DNA of 64,000 bases from Streptantibioticus_A sp037034305 (GCA_037034305.1 JBAGJY010000030.1:1-64000); one strand, 5' to 3'; counted from the first letter of the stretch, positions 42,112 through 50,777 are shown. Made by a program: numbers and translations. The notes: a model not told the origin generated them from the letters alone.

Positions 42112-44358
42112 TCAGAACCTCGTCTCGGGCCGCACGGCGTACGCCCGGTCGAGCAGGTCACCGCGCTCGTCGGCGTCACGCGCCTGGTCGGCGAGTTTGC
42201 GCAGGCTCCGGTAGAGCAGCGCGCCCGACTCCCGCAGCGTGTCCGTGTCCCCGAACAGTTCGCCGGACGGGAACCCCGCCGCCCATCCACCGGGCGGTCG
42301 GCACGCGTAGGCGTTCTCCCGGATCTCGGCGACGAGCCGGTCCCGGGCCTCGCCCGAGCCACCGCCCCCGTCCCGGCGCAGCGCCGCGAGCCGGGCGTCG
42401 ACCGCGCGCAGCCCCGCCGTGGAAGGGCCGTCGCCCTGGAGCCGTCCGGCCAGGACGCGTACGGCCGCGATGCGGGCCGCGTCGAAGTGGCGCGATGTCG
42501 TGGGCACCTTGTCCAGGACGTCCACGGCCGCCTCCCGGTCACCGCGGCGCAGATGGACCCGGGCCAGGCCGAAGGCGGCACTGCCCTGGGAGCGGTCCCG
42601 CTGCCACACGGCCTCGTAGTACTCCTCGGCCTCCCGAGCCGCCCCGCCCAGGAACTCCGCACAGTAACCGAGCGCCAGCTTCGGCGCCCACTCGCCGGGA
42701 ACGGCGGCGTACGTCGCGACGAACTCACCCTGAGCCGCGTCTACTTGACGTTGCGTCAGGCGGATGATGCCCCGGTGCCAGGACAGCCGCCAGTCGTATC
42801 CGGCGGCGTCCGCCCCCAGCCGGGTCGCCGCCTCGCCCAGCCAGTGCTCGGCCCGCTCCGAACCGCCGCCGCGCAGGTAGGCACGGCACAGCCAGAGCGC
42901 GGCCTCCACGGTGCGCAGCGCTGGGTCCTCGCGCCAGCGCGCGGCGATCCGCTCGGGGCTGCCGTCGGCCAGTGCGTCGAGCAGCACGGCGGCCTCGTCG
43001 TCCGGGTCGGGGATGGGAAGCGGCAGGCCGCGCACCACTTCCTCCGGCGGCGGGGGAGCGATGTCCAGCACCGGCGGACTGCCCGCCGTACGCTCGGTCC
43101 AGTGGGCCAGGGACGGGATCGTGCCGAGGTCGGCGCCGAACAGCACGGCGGTCGGCTCGAACTGGGTGGACCGCTCCGGGTACTGCTCATGCCGGGCCAG
43201 CGCCCGGTTCTCCCGCAGCACCTCCCACAACTGGCGGGACATCTCCTTCGCCGAGGTGAAGCGGGCCGCCGGGTCGTCGTGGGCCGCCCGCCCGATCAGC
43301 CGGTCGAAGGAGCGGGCGGCCAGCCCGGTGGCCGGTACGGCGCGCGAGGCGAGCGCCTTGAGGGTCTTGCCGACCGTGAACAGGTCGCTGTCGATCTGGA
43401 AGCCGCGACCCTCGCGCTCCTTCCTCGGCGGCGCGTACTCGCGGGTGTAGACCAGAGCGGAGTCCTGGTCGTCGATCCGCCGGACCGCGCCCAGGTCGAT
43501 GATCTTGATCTCCCGGCCGTAGTGGATGACGTTGTCCGGCTTCATGTCGCAGTACAGCAGCCCCAGTTCGTGCAGGTACTCCAGCGCTCCGAGGATCTTG
43601 CAGCCGTACGTGAGCACGTGGTCGATGGACAAGGGCCCCCCGAAGAGCTCCTCCAACTCCTCGTCGGACACCTCCAGCAGCCTTTGCAGGGAGCGGCCGC
43701 CGATGTACTCCATGACGATGTAACCGGTCGGCTCCGGCTCACCGGGAACCTGGTGCTGCTCGTGGGTGATGATGCGGACGATGTCGCGGTGGTGCAGCGC
43801 GGTCAGTGACCGCCGCTCCTCGACGGCCGCCCGGCGGGCCGCGGCGTCACCGCTGTTGATCAGCCCTTTGAGAACCACGTGATGGCCCGGCAGCCGGGTG
43901 TCCTCGGCCAGGTAGACCCAGCCCAGTCCTCCGGTGGCGAGATAGCCGAGCACCCGGTACCGGTCGCCCACCCGGTCGCCGGGGTGCAACTGCGGCCGGA
44001 ACGAGTACGGCGTACCGCACTCGGGGCAGTAACCGTGGTCCGGGGCCGGGCGGCCGCCGTAGCCGACACCGATGGTCCCGGCGCAGTTCTCGACGCCGCA
44101 CCGACGGCCCCCGCTGGGCGGGCGGGCCACGGCCCTGGCCGCCTCCGCGAGGTCGGGCACGGGGATGTCGGGGAGCACCACGAGCCCGTCGCGGTCGAGC
44201 GCCTCGGCCGTCGCCGGGGCCTGCCGGGGGGCGGACCTCGCCTGCGCGGTGCGGGGCCGTGCGGTCGGCGGCAGGCGCAGACAGCTGTCGCAGAAACCGG
44301 TGACCATGATGCGGCCCCGGCAGTCGGGCCGCGGGCACGGCTTCGGCGTCACAGTCAT
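42112..44358 (-). CDS. PknG-like Ser/Thr protein kinase with zinc motifs and TPRs
   Basis: The 748-residue soluble kinase has the PknG layout. Two Cys pairs (Cys8/13/23/26 and Cys87/92/111/114) form N-terminal zinc or rubredoxin-like motifs. The kinase domain (about 130-390) has a Gly loop LATGGLGWVYLA, Lys164 in VVLKGL, catalytic YCDMKPDN with Asp271 and IIDLGA with Asp288 in place of DFG. TPR-like helices fill 480-748. PknG controls amino-acid metabolism in actinobacteria through FHA proteins such as GarA. The ATG overlaps the protease stop (ATGA). Here it is coupled to a protease and a VWA protein, which is not the mycobacterial arrangement. Confidence 0.92.
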   Translation of the reverse strand: MTVTPKPCPRPDCRGRIMVTGFCDSCLRLPPTARPRTAQARSAPRQAPATAEALDRDGLVVLPDIPVPDLAEAARAVARPPSGGRRCGVENCAGTIGVGYGGRPAPDHGYCPECGTPYSFRPQLHPGDRVGDRYRVLGYLATGGLGWVYLAEDTRLPGHHVVLKGLINSGDAAARRAAVEERRSLTALHHRDIVRIITHEQHQVPGEPEPTGYIVMEYIGGRSLQRLLEVSDEELEELFGGPLSIDHVLTYGCKILGALEYLHELGLLYCDMKPDNVIHYGREIKIIDLGAVRRIDDQDSALVYTREYAPPRKEREGRGFQIDSDLFTVGKTLKALASRAVPATGLAARSFDRLIGRAAHDDPAARFTSAKEMSRQLWEVLRENRALARHEQYPERSTQFEPTAVLFGADLGTIPSLAHWTERTAGSPPVLDIAPPPPEEVVRGLPLPIPDPDDEAAVLLDALADGSPERIAARWREDPALRTVEAALWLCRAYLRGGGSERAEHWLGEAATRLGADAAGYDWRLSWHRGIIRLTQRQVDAAQGEFVATYAAVPGEWAPKLALGYCAEFLGGAAREAEEYYEAVWQRDRSQGSAAFGLARVHLRRGDREAAVDVLDKVPTTSRHFDAARIAAVRVLAGRLQGDGPSTAGLRAVDARLAALRRDGGGGSGEARDRLVAEIRENAYACRPPGGWAAGFPSGELFGDTDTLRESGALLYRSLRKLADQARDADERGDLLDRAYAVRPETRF

Positions 44359-46046
44359 AACGGCGCGGCACCCCCGTTCCCTGATCGTCCGCGTCCCCAG
44401 CGCTCCACGAACCCGACGTACCGCCGTACCGCCTCCTCCGCGCAAGGAAGGTCGCAGGGCCTGGCGTACAGCAGTTCGTAGGCGTCCCGGTAGAGGGCGT
44501 CCGCCTCCAGGTCCTCGCGGTCCGCGGTGCCCTGGTACAGCGCGTGGTACCCGGCGAGCCTGCCGCGCAGCTCGTCACGTCGGCCCAGCAGCGCGTCAAG
44601 CCGGTCGACCGCCTCGGCCAGCCGGGCGCGCGCCCGCGCCGCGGCCCGCTCGTACGCGGCCAGATCCGCGCCCAGCCCAAGCCCCGCGCCCGGAGCCCGC
44701 TCCACGCTCTCCCGTACGGCGTGGGTGCGCACCAGGGCGTCCAGGGCGCGCGCGGTGTCCGCCCGCACCAGGCCCATGCGCTGCCGCAGGGCACCGGCCA
44801 GCGGGCCGGTGATCTCCTCCAACTCACGCAGCAGACGCGCCTGCCGCTCCTGGGCCGGGCCGATCACCAACTCCGCCTGGGCACGCCGGTAGTGCGCGTC
44901 CGGGCTGCGGAAGACCAGCAGGAGGCGGTTCCCCTGGGCGCGCAGCCCCGCCAGCAGATCGAGCAGCGCGGGCGGGTCGGCCGCCTCGTCGACCCCGACG
45001 ACGACCAGGGTGAGCGTGACGTGCGCGGAGCGGATCCGTTCGACGGCCTGGTCCGCCTCGCCCTGGCACAGACCCATGCGCTCGGCGATGCGCTCGGCGA
45101 TCTCGGCGGCCGTCAGCCCCGCCGCGTCCACGGCCAGATCGTGGCCCCCGGCCGAAGGGACGGTCTCGGGCGGGTCCAACGAGGCCCGGCTGGTGGACAC
45201 GAGGGTACGCGACTCCCGGTCCGCCAGGGTGATCGCGCGGCGCAGCGTCTGCGACCGGGCCCGGTTGTCCGCCGGAACCAGGCTGATCTTCACCTGGCCT
45301 TCGTCGCCGCCCCGGAACCAGCGGGTGAGCCGCTGCGCGAACGGCTCGTCGAGCAGCGGCGCGTCGCTGCCCGAGCGCAGTTTCTCGTCGACAGCGGTCC
45401 TGCCCCGCGTCCACGCGGCGACCTGGGGCAGGTGCTGGACGATGGTCTCGGCGGGGCTCATGAACGAGAAGGCGCCACCGTCGCGGTCCGCCTGAGAGCT
45501 GAGGACCATACCGATGACCCGGCCGGTCAGGGTGTCCACCACACCGGCGCCGCTGCATCCCGGGCGGGCCAGCTCACCGGGGGTGTGCGGCACCAACTCC
45601 AGCTGCCCGTCGCGTCCGCAGCCGCCGATGATCGTGGCCCGGAACCAGATCCCACCGTTGTACCCGGGCGGAAAGCCGTAGAACTGTACGTTCCGGTTCG
45701 GCGGGGAAAGCCGGTACAGCGACACCGCGTCATCCGCCGGTCTCGGCGGGTCGATGCGCAGCAGCGCCACGTCTCCACTGGGGTCGCCGTCCGCGTCCTG
45801 GTTCTCCGGCACGTAGGCGTCCTTGAGCACCCAGGCCGCCACCGACGGCACTCGCGCCTCGCGTGCCCCGACGAACTCCGCGGTGAAGCGCTCCCCTTCG
45901 GCGACCACATGGGCGCAGGTGAGCACCCGGTCCGGGCTCAACAAGATCCCCGTGCCCGTGATCTTCCCGTTGTCGCGCCGAATCCGGGCCGCCCAGGGCG
46001 GCGTATCCCAGGAAGCGTCGACTCTGGCTCCCCCGTCGGCCTCCAT
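44355..46046 (-). CDS. Trypsin-like serine protease with degenerate NTPase-like region
   Basis: The 563-residue protein has no signal peptide and is probably cytoplasmic. The protease domain (about 15-215) has the triad His46 in TCAHVV, Asp92 in GDVALLRID and Ser165 in GCSGAG, where Cys replaces the usual Asp of GDSGG. Next (250-395) is a region shaped like a STAND/AAA NTPase: ISLVPADNRARSQTLRRAIT in the P-loop place but without G-x-x-G-x-G-K-S/T, and LTLVVVGVDEAADPPALLDLL like a Walker B strand. The end is coiled coil (470-530). The neighbour trypco2 gene is divergent. I infer a regulated intracellular protease, first gene of the PknG-like operon. Confidence 0.85.
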   Translation of the reverse strand: MEADGGARVDASWDTPPWAARIRRDNGKITGTGILLSPDRVLTCAHVVAEGERFTAEFVGAREARVPSVAAWVLKDAYVPENQDADGDPSGDVALLRIDPPRPADDAVSLYRLSPPNRNVQFYGFPPGYNGGIWFRATIIGGCGRDGQLELVPHTPGELARPGCSGAGVVDTLTGRVIGMVLSSQADRDGGAFSFMSPAETIVQHLPQVAAWTRGRTAVDEKLRSGSDAPLLDEPFAQRLTRWFRGGDEGQVKISLVPADNRARSQTLRRAITLADRESRTLVSTSRASLDPPETVPSAGGHDLAVDAAGLTAAEIAERIAERMGLCQGEADQAVERIRSAHVTLTLVVVGVDEAADPPALLDLLAGLRAQGNRLLLVFRSPDAHYRRAQAELVIGPAQERQARLLRELEEITGPLAGALRQRMGLVRADTARALDALVRTHAVRESVERAPGAGLGLGADLAAYERAAARARARLAEAVDRLDALLGRRDELRGRLAGYHALYQGTADREDLEADALYRDAYELLYARPCDLPCAEEAVRRYVGFVERWGRGRSGNGGAAPL

Positions 46047-46161
46047 ATCACAACAGCATACGCGCGCAACTCCTCACCCCGCCGGAGTTTCCCACAAGCC
46101 TCCCCTGGCCCCGCTCGGCTCCTGCATACTCGGACCTGACAAGACATCAGGGGGGTGCGTC

Positions 46162-46461
46162 ATTTCCCAGGAGCAGGGTTTCGTAGGACTGGCCGAGGTG
46201 ATCCGCCAGGTGCGGGGGGAGCTCGAACAGGCCAGGGAGGAGGGTGAGAAGCACCGACTCGGCTTCACCGTGGACAAGGTGAGTCTGGAGTTCACCGTCC
46301 AGGTACACCGCACCGGCACCGGGCGGGGAGGCCTGCGCATCGGCGTGGTCACCGCCGAGCTCGGTGGCACGGTGGATCGCGAGACCACACACCGGGTCCA
46401 GGTCGACCTGCAACCGGAATGGGACGGCGCACGCATGACCGTCGCGCGGCGCGGCGGCTGA
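46162..46461 (+). CDS. Trypco2-domain (trypsin-co-occurring) small protein
   Basis: The protein, about 99 residues, has one domain: GLAEVIRQVRGELEQAREEG helix, then strands KHRLGFTVDKVSLEFTVQV, GGLRIGVVTAELGG and HRVQVDLQPEW. This is the trypsin-co-occurring domain 2 pattern, a small fold found next to trypsin-like proteases in predicted conflict or signalling systems. The protease gene is divergent, 115 bases away. No ATG, GTG or TTG fits the domain start: an AGGGGGG site lies 6 bases before ATT at 46162, which I use; the first normal start (GTG 46198) would remove the beginning of the helix. It could be a protease partner or inhibitor. Confidence 0.72.
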   Translation: MSQEQGFVGLAEVIRQVRGELEQAREEGEKHRLGFTVDKVSLEFTVQVHRTGTGRGGLRIGVVTAELGGTVDRETTHRVQVDLQPEWDGARMTVARRGG

Positions 46462-46581
46462 GCACACCGCTGGCAGTGCGGTGAGGGGCCGTCGTCCGTC
46501 TGCGGCGCCGTTGCGGCTGATCGCGCAGCTTCCCGCGCCGCTTCAGGGCGCCGCATGCCGTACCCGGGACGGACAAGGCGG

Positions 46582-46980
46582 TCACGGTCTCGTCTCGCCC
46601 GCTCTTGGGGAACGCCGCCAAAGAACGCCGCAGACTGCCAGCGACGCGCCCGCGACGGTGAGCACGGCCGCCACCTGCCGGGTGCGGCGGCGCCGCTGCC
46701 GGGCGACGTCGCGCAGCAGTTCGGTGAGCAACTCGTCGTCCGGGGCGAGGACCGGCGGGCTGCCGGTGTGCCTGTCCGGGTCCTCCTGGGACTGCTCCCT
46801 CCGCTCCGCCGACTTCTCGACCAGGGGGAGCAGCAGGTCGCGTACCGAGTTGAGGGACTCGATCTCGTCCAGACAGCGCGGGCAGTCCAGCAGGTGTTCC
46901 TCGAAGTCTTCCGACTCCGGGGCCTCCAGCAGACCGAGCACGTAGGCACCAAGTTCGGCGCAGGCGGGATTCCGTTTCAC
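46582..46980 (-). CDS. Zinc-finger anti-sigma factor (zf-HC2), membrane-anchored
   Basis: The 132-residue protein has an N-terminal zinc anti-sigma motif: C7 in NPACAELGAYVLG, then EEHLLDCPRCLDEIE (H-x3-C-x2-C). A single membrane segment (QVAAVLTVAGASLAVCGVL, about 103-121) follows, with a very short outside tail. Such proteins hold an ECF sigma factor inactive. Its start overlaps the stop of an internally deleted sigma gene, so its original partner seems lost; the intact ECF sigma factor 630 bases upstream may be its present client. GTG 46980 begins the motif. Confidence 0.85.
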   Translation of the reverse strand: MKRNPACAELGAYVLGLLEAPESEDFEEHLLDCPRCLDEIESLNSVRDLLLPLVEKSAERREQSQEDPDRHTGSPPVLAPDDELLTELLRDVARQRRRRTRQVAAVLTVAGASLAVCGVLWRRSPRAGETRP

Positions 46981-47204
46981 CAGGCCGACTCCTGTTCTTC
47001 CAGTATGAGGACGAGACGGTGGAGTCCATAAGGGACAGGGGACTTCACCGCTTGGGGTGTGACCTGTAGGAGGGCGGCCGTCTGTTGAACGGTTCCCCGC
47101 GCCCGTTCCCGGTCGCCACTCACGGCGGCCAGCGCGTGCGGACAGACTGCCGCGGCGTGCCGCGCGTACAGCGCGCGGGCCAGCCGCTCTTGCGCACCGT
47201 TCAT
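46977..47204 (-). pseudogene. ECF sigma factor with the middle deleted
   Basis: The 75-codon frame starts like sigma region 2: LARALYARHAAAVCPHALAAVSGDRERARGTVQQTA. It then continues directly with LLQVTPQAVKSPVPYGLHRLVLILEE, which matches the end of sigma region 4 (intact relatives read V-P-E-G-T-V-K-S-R-x-x-Y-G-L-R-x-L). The -10-binding helix, the linker and most of region 4 are missing, yet the frame is kept and the stop still overlaps the anti-sigma start (GTGA). It cannot act as a normal sigma factor. It might survive as a small decoy for the anti-sigma factor. Confidence 0.7.
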
Positions 47205-47836
47205 CAGCCCGGCATTCCTCCCGGCTCAGGATGGGAACGAAGAAGGGGTTACGCCCACCCTTGACGGCTGGTGGCCGCCGGGGGTTCATGTCGTGGCCCC
47301 ACTGTGATCACCGCAGGCACATCATTGCCGATCTCGCCGCCAACTCCCGTGCCGTGGCCGTCGCATGGCGTGTGGGCGATGGAATGTCCCCGGACCGCCG
47401 GGGGAGTTGGCCGCTGGCGAATGAAGCCGAGCCGCGCGAGGAAGGAAAACGGACGCGGTCCATCGCGCCCACCTCCCTTCTCGGGGCGCACCGCGAGCGT
47501 CGCCCGCGCCACTAGGTGTTTCCACCTAACGCCACCGGCGGACCACCGCTCGCCAAGTGCGGTGTTTTCCCGGATGTGGCCACGGCCGCCCGCCCACGAC
47601 CATGGTGCCCCGCGGCACCACGACGGCGTGCTGACCGGACATCGAGGAGGGACGAGGTGGCGAGCCCAAGCCCGCCCCCCCCGCACCGAATGTGGACGCG
47701 GCCCGGCGACCCAAGGGCACGCGAACCGCTTTCGCGGTCACTCTCCCTCCGCGCTGGAATCCGCCGCCATACGACGCTGAAGCCCGCCCCTGCGTACGGG
47801 TCGCTGGGCCTGCCACCCAATCGACGGAGAAACACG
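47205..47836. other. Intergenic region between sigma loci
   Basis: About 630 bases separate the divergent sigma remnant and the intact ECF sigma gene. Open frames here are Arg/Pro-rich shadows. A small inverted repeat AGGTG-TTTC-CACCT lies near 47515. Promoters for both directions should be here, but I see no box pair I would defend. Confidence 0.35.
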
Positions 47837-48415
47837 ATGAGACAAACCGCCAACGGAGTCGGCGGCCAGGATCCGGACATCGCCGCGGTGCGCCCGCGCA
47901 TTGCCGAAGCCGATTTCGACGCCCTCGTCGCGCGGCATCACCATGCTGTGTTCTCGTACCTCCACAGGCGCACCTTCGGCGACACGCAACTCGCGGAAGA
48001 CCTCACCCAGGAGACCTTCATGCGTGCCCTCCAGCACCCCGAGATCCTCTCCTCGCCGAAGGGCACCCCGCTGCCCTGGCTCTACCGGGTGGCACGGAAC
48101 CTCGTCATCGACCACCTGCGGGCTCGCCGGGTACGGCCCGCCGAGGTGCGGAACTCGGACCCCGACGCACTGACCGAGGAGCACGAACTGGGCAACGAGA
48201 TCGACCGGCTGCTGAACACCTGGTCGGTGCGCCAGGCGATGCGGGAACTGAGCGAGCGGCACCGCAGGGTCCTGGTCGAGGTGTACTTCAACGGGCGATC
48301 CGTCAGCGAGACGGCCGACCTGCTCGCAGTCCCCGAGGGCACCGTCAAGTCGCGTTGCTACTACGGGCTGCGTTCGCTGCTGCTGACGTTGCGGGAACAC
48401 GGGACAATGTGTTGA
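47837..48415 (+). CDS. ECF-family RNA polymerase sigma factor
   Basis: The 192-residue factor has region 2 (about 27-100): FDALVARHHHAVFSYLHRRT, AEDLTQETFMRALQH and PLPWLYRVARNLVIDHLRARR (recognition of -10). Region 4 (about 130-185) has LSERHRRVLVEVYFNGRSVSETADLLAVPEGTVKSRCYYGLRSLLLTL. This resembles the SigL/SigK-like groups paired with zf-HC2 anti-sigma factors. The zf-HC2 gene at 46582 is the only candidate in view and is divergent. ATG 47837 has GGAGA 6 bases upstream. It ends before a strong bidirectional hairpin shared with the CHRD gene. Confidence 0.93.
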   Translation: MRQTANGVGGQDPDIAAVRPRIAEADFDALVARHHHAVFSYLHRRTFGDTQLAEDLTQETFMRALQHPEILSSPKGTPLPWLYRVARNLVIDHLRARRVRPAEVRNSDPDALTEEHELGNEIDRLLNTWSVRQAMRELSERHRRVLVEVYFNGRSVSETADLLAVPEGTVKSRCYYGLRSLLLTLREHGTMC

Positions 48416-48527
48416 ACCCAACGTCCACTCACGCAGTCGCGGGATTCCGGCCGATCGCGACCACGCGCCGCCAGGCCAGCCGCGGCCTGGTCCGGCCATG
48501 CTCGGCGCCTGCCGTGACGACGGGTAC

Positions 48528-48556
48528 GAGCCGGTGCCCGGGGCGGGCACCGGCTC
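48528..48556. terminator. Bidirectional terminator between sigma and CHRD genes
   Basis: A perfect 12-base-pair stem (GAGCCGGTGCCC against GGGCACCGGCTC) with a 5-base loop lies between the two convergent stop codons. It can end both transcripts. Confidence 0.8.
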
Positions 48557-48592
48557 GCGGATCGGACGGACACCGTGTCCTGCGGGTGAAGG

Positions 48593-49612
48593 TCAGTCCT
48601 TCCAGTGGCGCGCGGACTTGGACAACTGGCCTCGTACGGCACCACCGGGGAACTCGGCGGTGTGCAGGTTGGTGTAGAAGTTCCCCGGGTGGGAGTTGAT
48701 CCGCCGGACCAGACCGGCGTCGACGCCGTTCACGGTGCCGGAGATGGCGAACACGCTGGCGGGAACCGGCGTGGAGAACAGCGGGACCTTGACCTCACCG
48801 TTGACGCCCGTCCTCCCCTGGTGGATGTGGCCCATGGTCGGCGAGTTGATGCCCACCCAGGTGAACGAGTAGTCAACGGTGGTCTTGCGGGCGTTGATGA
48901 AGCCCCTGGCGAATCCCCGCGGGTCGCCGACGGGGGGTTTGCCGGGCACCGGGACCTCCTGACCGCCGTCCATGAAGGCGTGCAGCTTGCCGGTGCGCAC
49001 CATGCGCATCAGGTCCACCGGCCGCTTGAGCGGGGTGAGTTGGCCGCGCAGGGCGCCGGTGGGGAACTTCTGCGTGTGGATGTTCACGTAGAAGTCCGAT
49101 GGGTGGGCCCTGAGGTTGTTGAGCGTCGCCACGTCGGGGACGTTCACGGCACCCGCCGCCGCGGTCGCCGTGGCGGGCATGGCCGTGGTGGCGAGTCCCA
49201 CCTTCACCGGGCCGTTGACGCCCGCCCTGCCCTGGTGGATGTGAAGCATGGTCGGAGCGGTGACTCCCGACCAGTTCGCGGCGTAGGAGACCACCGAACC
49301 CTTCACCTTGATGACCGCGAGTGCCTTCCCGTTGGGGTCACCGACCGCTGGGCCGCCGGGCACCGGGATCTCGTTCCTGCCCTTGAGCCGGGCCACCAGG
49401 TAGGTGGCCTTGGCGTCGAACTTCATGCTGCCCGCGGCGGCAGAGGAGTTCGGGACCAAAGGCGTCCCGCTCATGGAGCCCATGTTCATCGACCCCATGG
49501 TGGGGCCGGTGTTGCCTTCAGTGCTGTGCACGGGAACCGCGGCCTGCCCGGTGGCCGCGCCCGCGGCGAGCATCCCTACCGTCAGCGGCCCGACAAGAAG
49601 CCTTTTCCACAT
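48593..49612 (-). CDS. Secreted protein with two CHRD domains
   Basis: The 339-residue precursor has a signal peptide (to about residue 25) and a Met/Gly/Ser-rich linker (GPTMGSMNMGSMSG). Two CHRD domains follow, at about 68-195 and 205-332. Each has an R/Q-E-x-PxP start (GRNEIPVPGGPAVGDPNG; GGQEVPVPGKPPVGDPRG), an H-I-H-Q-G-R-x-G-V-N-G-x-V centre and a closing F-Y-x-N-x-H-x-x-x-F-P-x-G-A-x-R-G-Q. CHRD domains bind partners or metals in chordin, but their bacterial role is unknown. The His residues and Met-rich linker hint at metal binding, which is inference. It may belong to the nearby sigma factor's targets. Confidence 0.88.
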   Translation of the reverse strand: MWKRLLVGPLTVGMLAAGAATGQAAVPVHSTEGNTGPTMGSMNMGSMSGTPLVPNSSAAAGSMKFDAKATYLVARLKGRNEIPVPGGPAVGDPNGKALAVIKVKGSVVSYAANWSGVTAPTMLHIHQGRAGVNGPVKVGLATTAMPATATAAAGAVNVPDVATLNNLRAHPSDFYVNIHTQKFPTGALRGQLTPLKRPVDLMRMVRTGKLHAFMDGGQEVPVPGKPPVGDPRGFARGFINARKTTVDYSFTWVGINSPTMGHIHQGRTGVNGEVKVPLFSTPVPASVFAISGTVNGVDAGLVRRINSHPGNFYTNLHTAEFPGGAVRGQLSKSARHWKD

Positions 49613-49784
49613 GACCGATTGCCTTTCCTTTTCCCCCGAGTCGGAGATTCACCACACATCACGACGCAGCGGGCAGCGGGGTTCAAACGAACTTCCGGGA
49701 AGTCCGGCTGAACCCGCTGCTGGGACGGCCGTTGGGCGTCACGTGGGCGAGGCACGGCCGTTGCCCGGCCCGGTGGCAGGCGGA

Positions 49785-50777
49785 TCACGCCACGTCGGTC
49801 AGACGGCCGCGCGCCCCCGTCCCGGATACCGGTGCCACCGCGTCCAGGGCCAACGCCACCGCTCCGCGCAGTGCCGAGTCCTGGACGAACCTCGCGGGCA
49901 CCAGACGGGGCGGGAAGGGGACCGTCTCATCCAGGCGGGCGCGCAGCGCGGGCAGTATGCGGTCGGCGGAGGCCATCATGCCGCCGCCGACGGCGATGAC
50001 CCGCGGATCGATCGCGACGGCCAGATTGGCGATCTGCACCGCCAACCGGTCCAGCGCGTCATCGACCACTGCTCGGGCGCGTGGATCGGCCGAAGCGAAC
50101 AGTTCGGCGGCGGTGACCGGTCGTCCGAGCACTTCGCTGCCGCGCCTGGCGAGTCCGATCCCGGCCGCGTACTCCTCCAGAGGGGCACGTCCGGAGGCGG
50201 CACCGGACGTCTCGGAGGCGTCCGGCAGCAGGTAGCCGAGCTCTCCCGCCGCGCCGTTCGCGCCGCCCAGCACCCGCCCGGCGATGACCACGGCGGCGCC
50301 GATCCCGGTGCCGAGGCTGAGGAAGATCCCCGGATCGGCGTTCCGCAACGCCCCCCAACGCGCCTCGGCCACGCCGCCCGCCTTGACGTCGTTGGCGCAG
50401 ACGACCTCGTCGAGTCCCAGTGTGTCGCGTAGCGACCGGCGCAGCGCGAGTTGCTCCCAACCGGGCACGTTCGGCGCGAGCGGTATGCGGTCCTCGCGCA
50501 CCACGCCCGGGCTCACCGCCCCGATTCCAAGACACCGGCCGCCGCTCACCGCGTGGGTCTCGGCACGTAGCCGTTCGGCTGCGCGTAGCCCGCGGCGGAC
50601 GGCTTGTTCCGCGCCGTCGGCGGCCAGCGTGTCCAGCCGCACCGAGGCCAGCAGCCGCCCCGAGCGGTCCGCCGCCGCGACCGCGATCTTCGTACCGCCG
50701 AAGTCGATTCCCAGGACGAAGTCCTCGTCGTGCGCGGTGCGTTGGCGGTCCTCGGGTCCGGCGCCGACCGGCGTCAC
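49785..50777 (-). CDS. ROK-family sugar kinase
   Basis: The 330-residue kinase has the ATP motif LGIDFGGTKIAVAAAD (23-38), AVSPGVV, the catalytic Asp in CANDVKAGGVAE, LSLGTGIGAAVVIAGRVLGG and VIAVGGGMM. The usual ROK zinc motif (C-x-C-G-x-x-G-C) is missing; the stretch after NGAAGELGYL has no Cys. The likely reaction is phosphorylation of glucose or an amino sugar by ATP. GTG 50777 overlaps the stop of the upstream permease gene, so both are co-translated. A sugar kinase coupled to an amino-acid-type permease is an uncommon pair. Confidence 0.9.
   Translation of the reverse strand: MTPVGAGPEDRQRTAHDEDFVLGIDFGGTKIAVAAADRSGRLLASVRLDTLAADGAEQAVRRGLRAAERLRAETHAVSGGRCLGIGAVSPGVVREDRIPLAPNVPGWEQLALRRSLRDTLGLDEVVCANDVKAGGVAEARWGALRNADPGIFLSLGTGIGAAVVIAGRVLGGANGAAGELGYLLPDASETSGAASGRAPLEEYAAGIGLARRGSEVLGRPVTAAELFASADPRARAVVDDALDRLAVQIANLAVAIDPRVIAVGGGMMASADRILPALRARLDETVPFPPRLVPARFVQDSALRGAVALALDAVAPVSGTGARGRLTDVA

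Noticed and set aside
46460..46478. Hairpin CACCGC/GCGGTG after the trypco2 gene
   Set aside because: The stem has only six pairs with a seven-base loop, expected by chance at this GC content.
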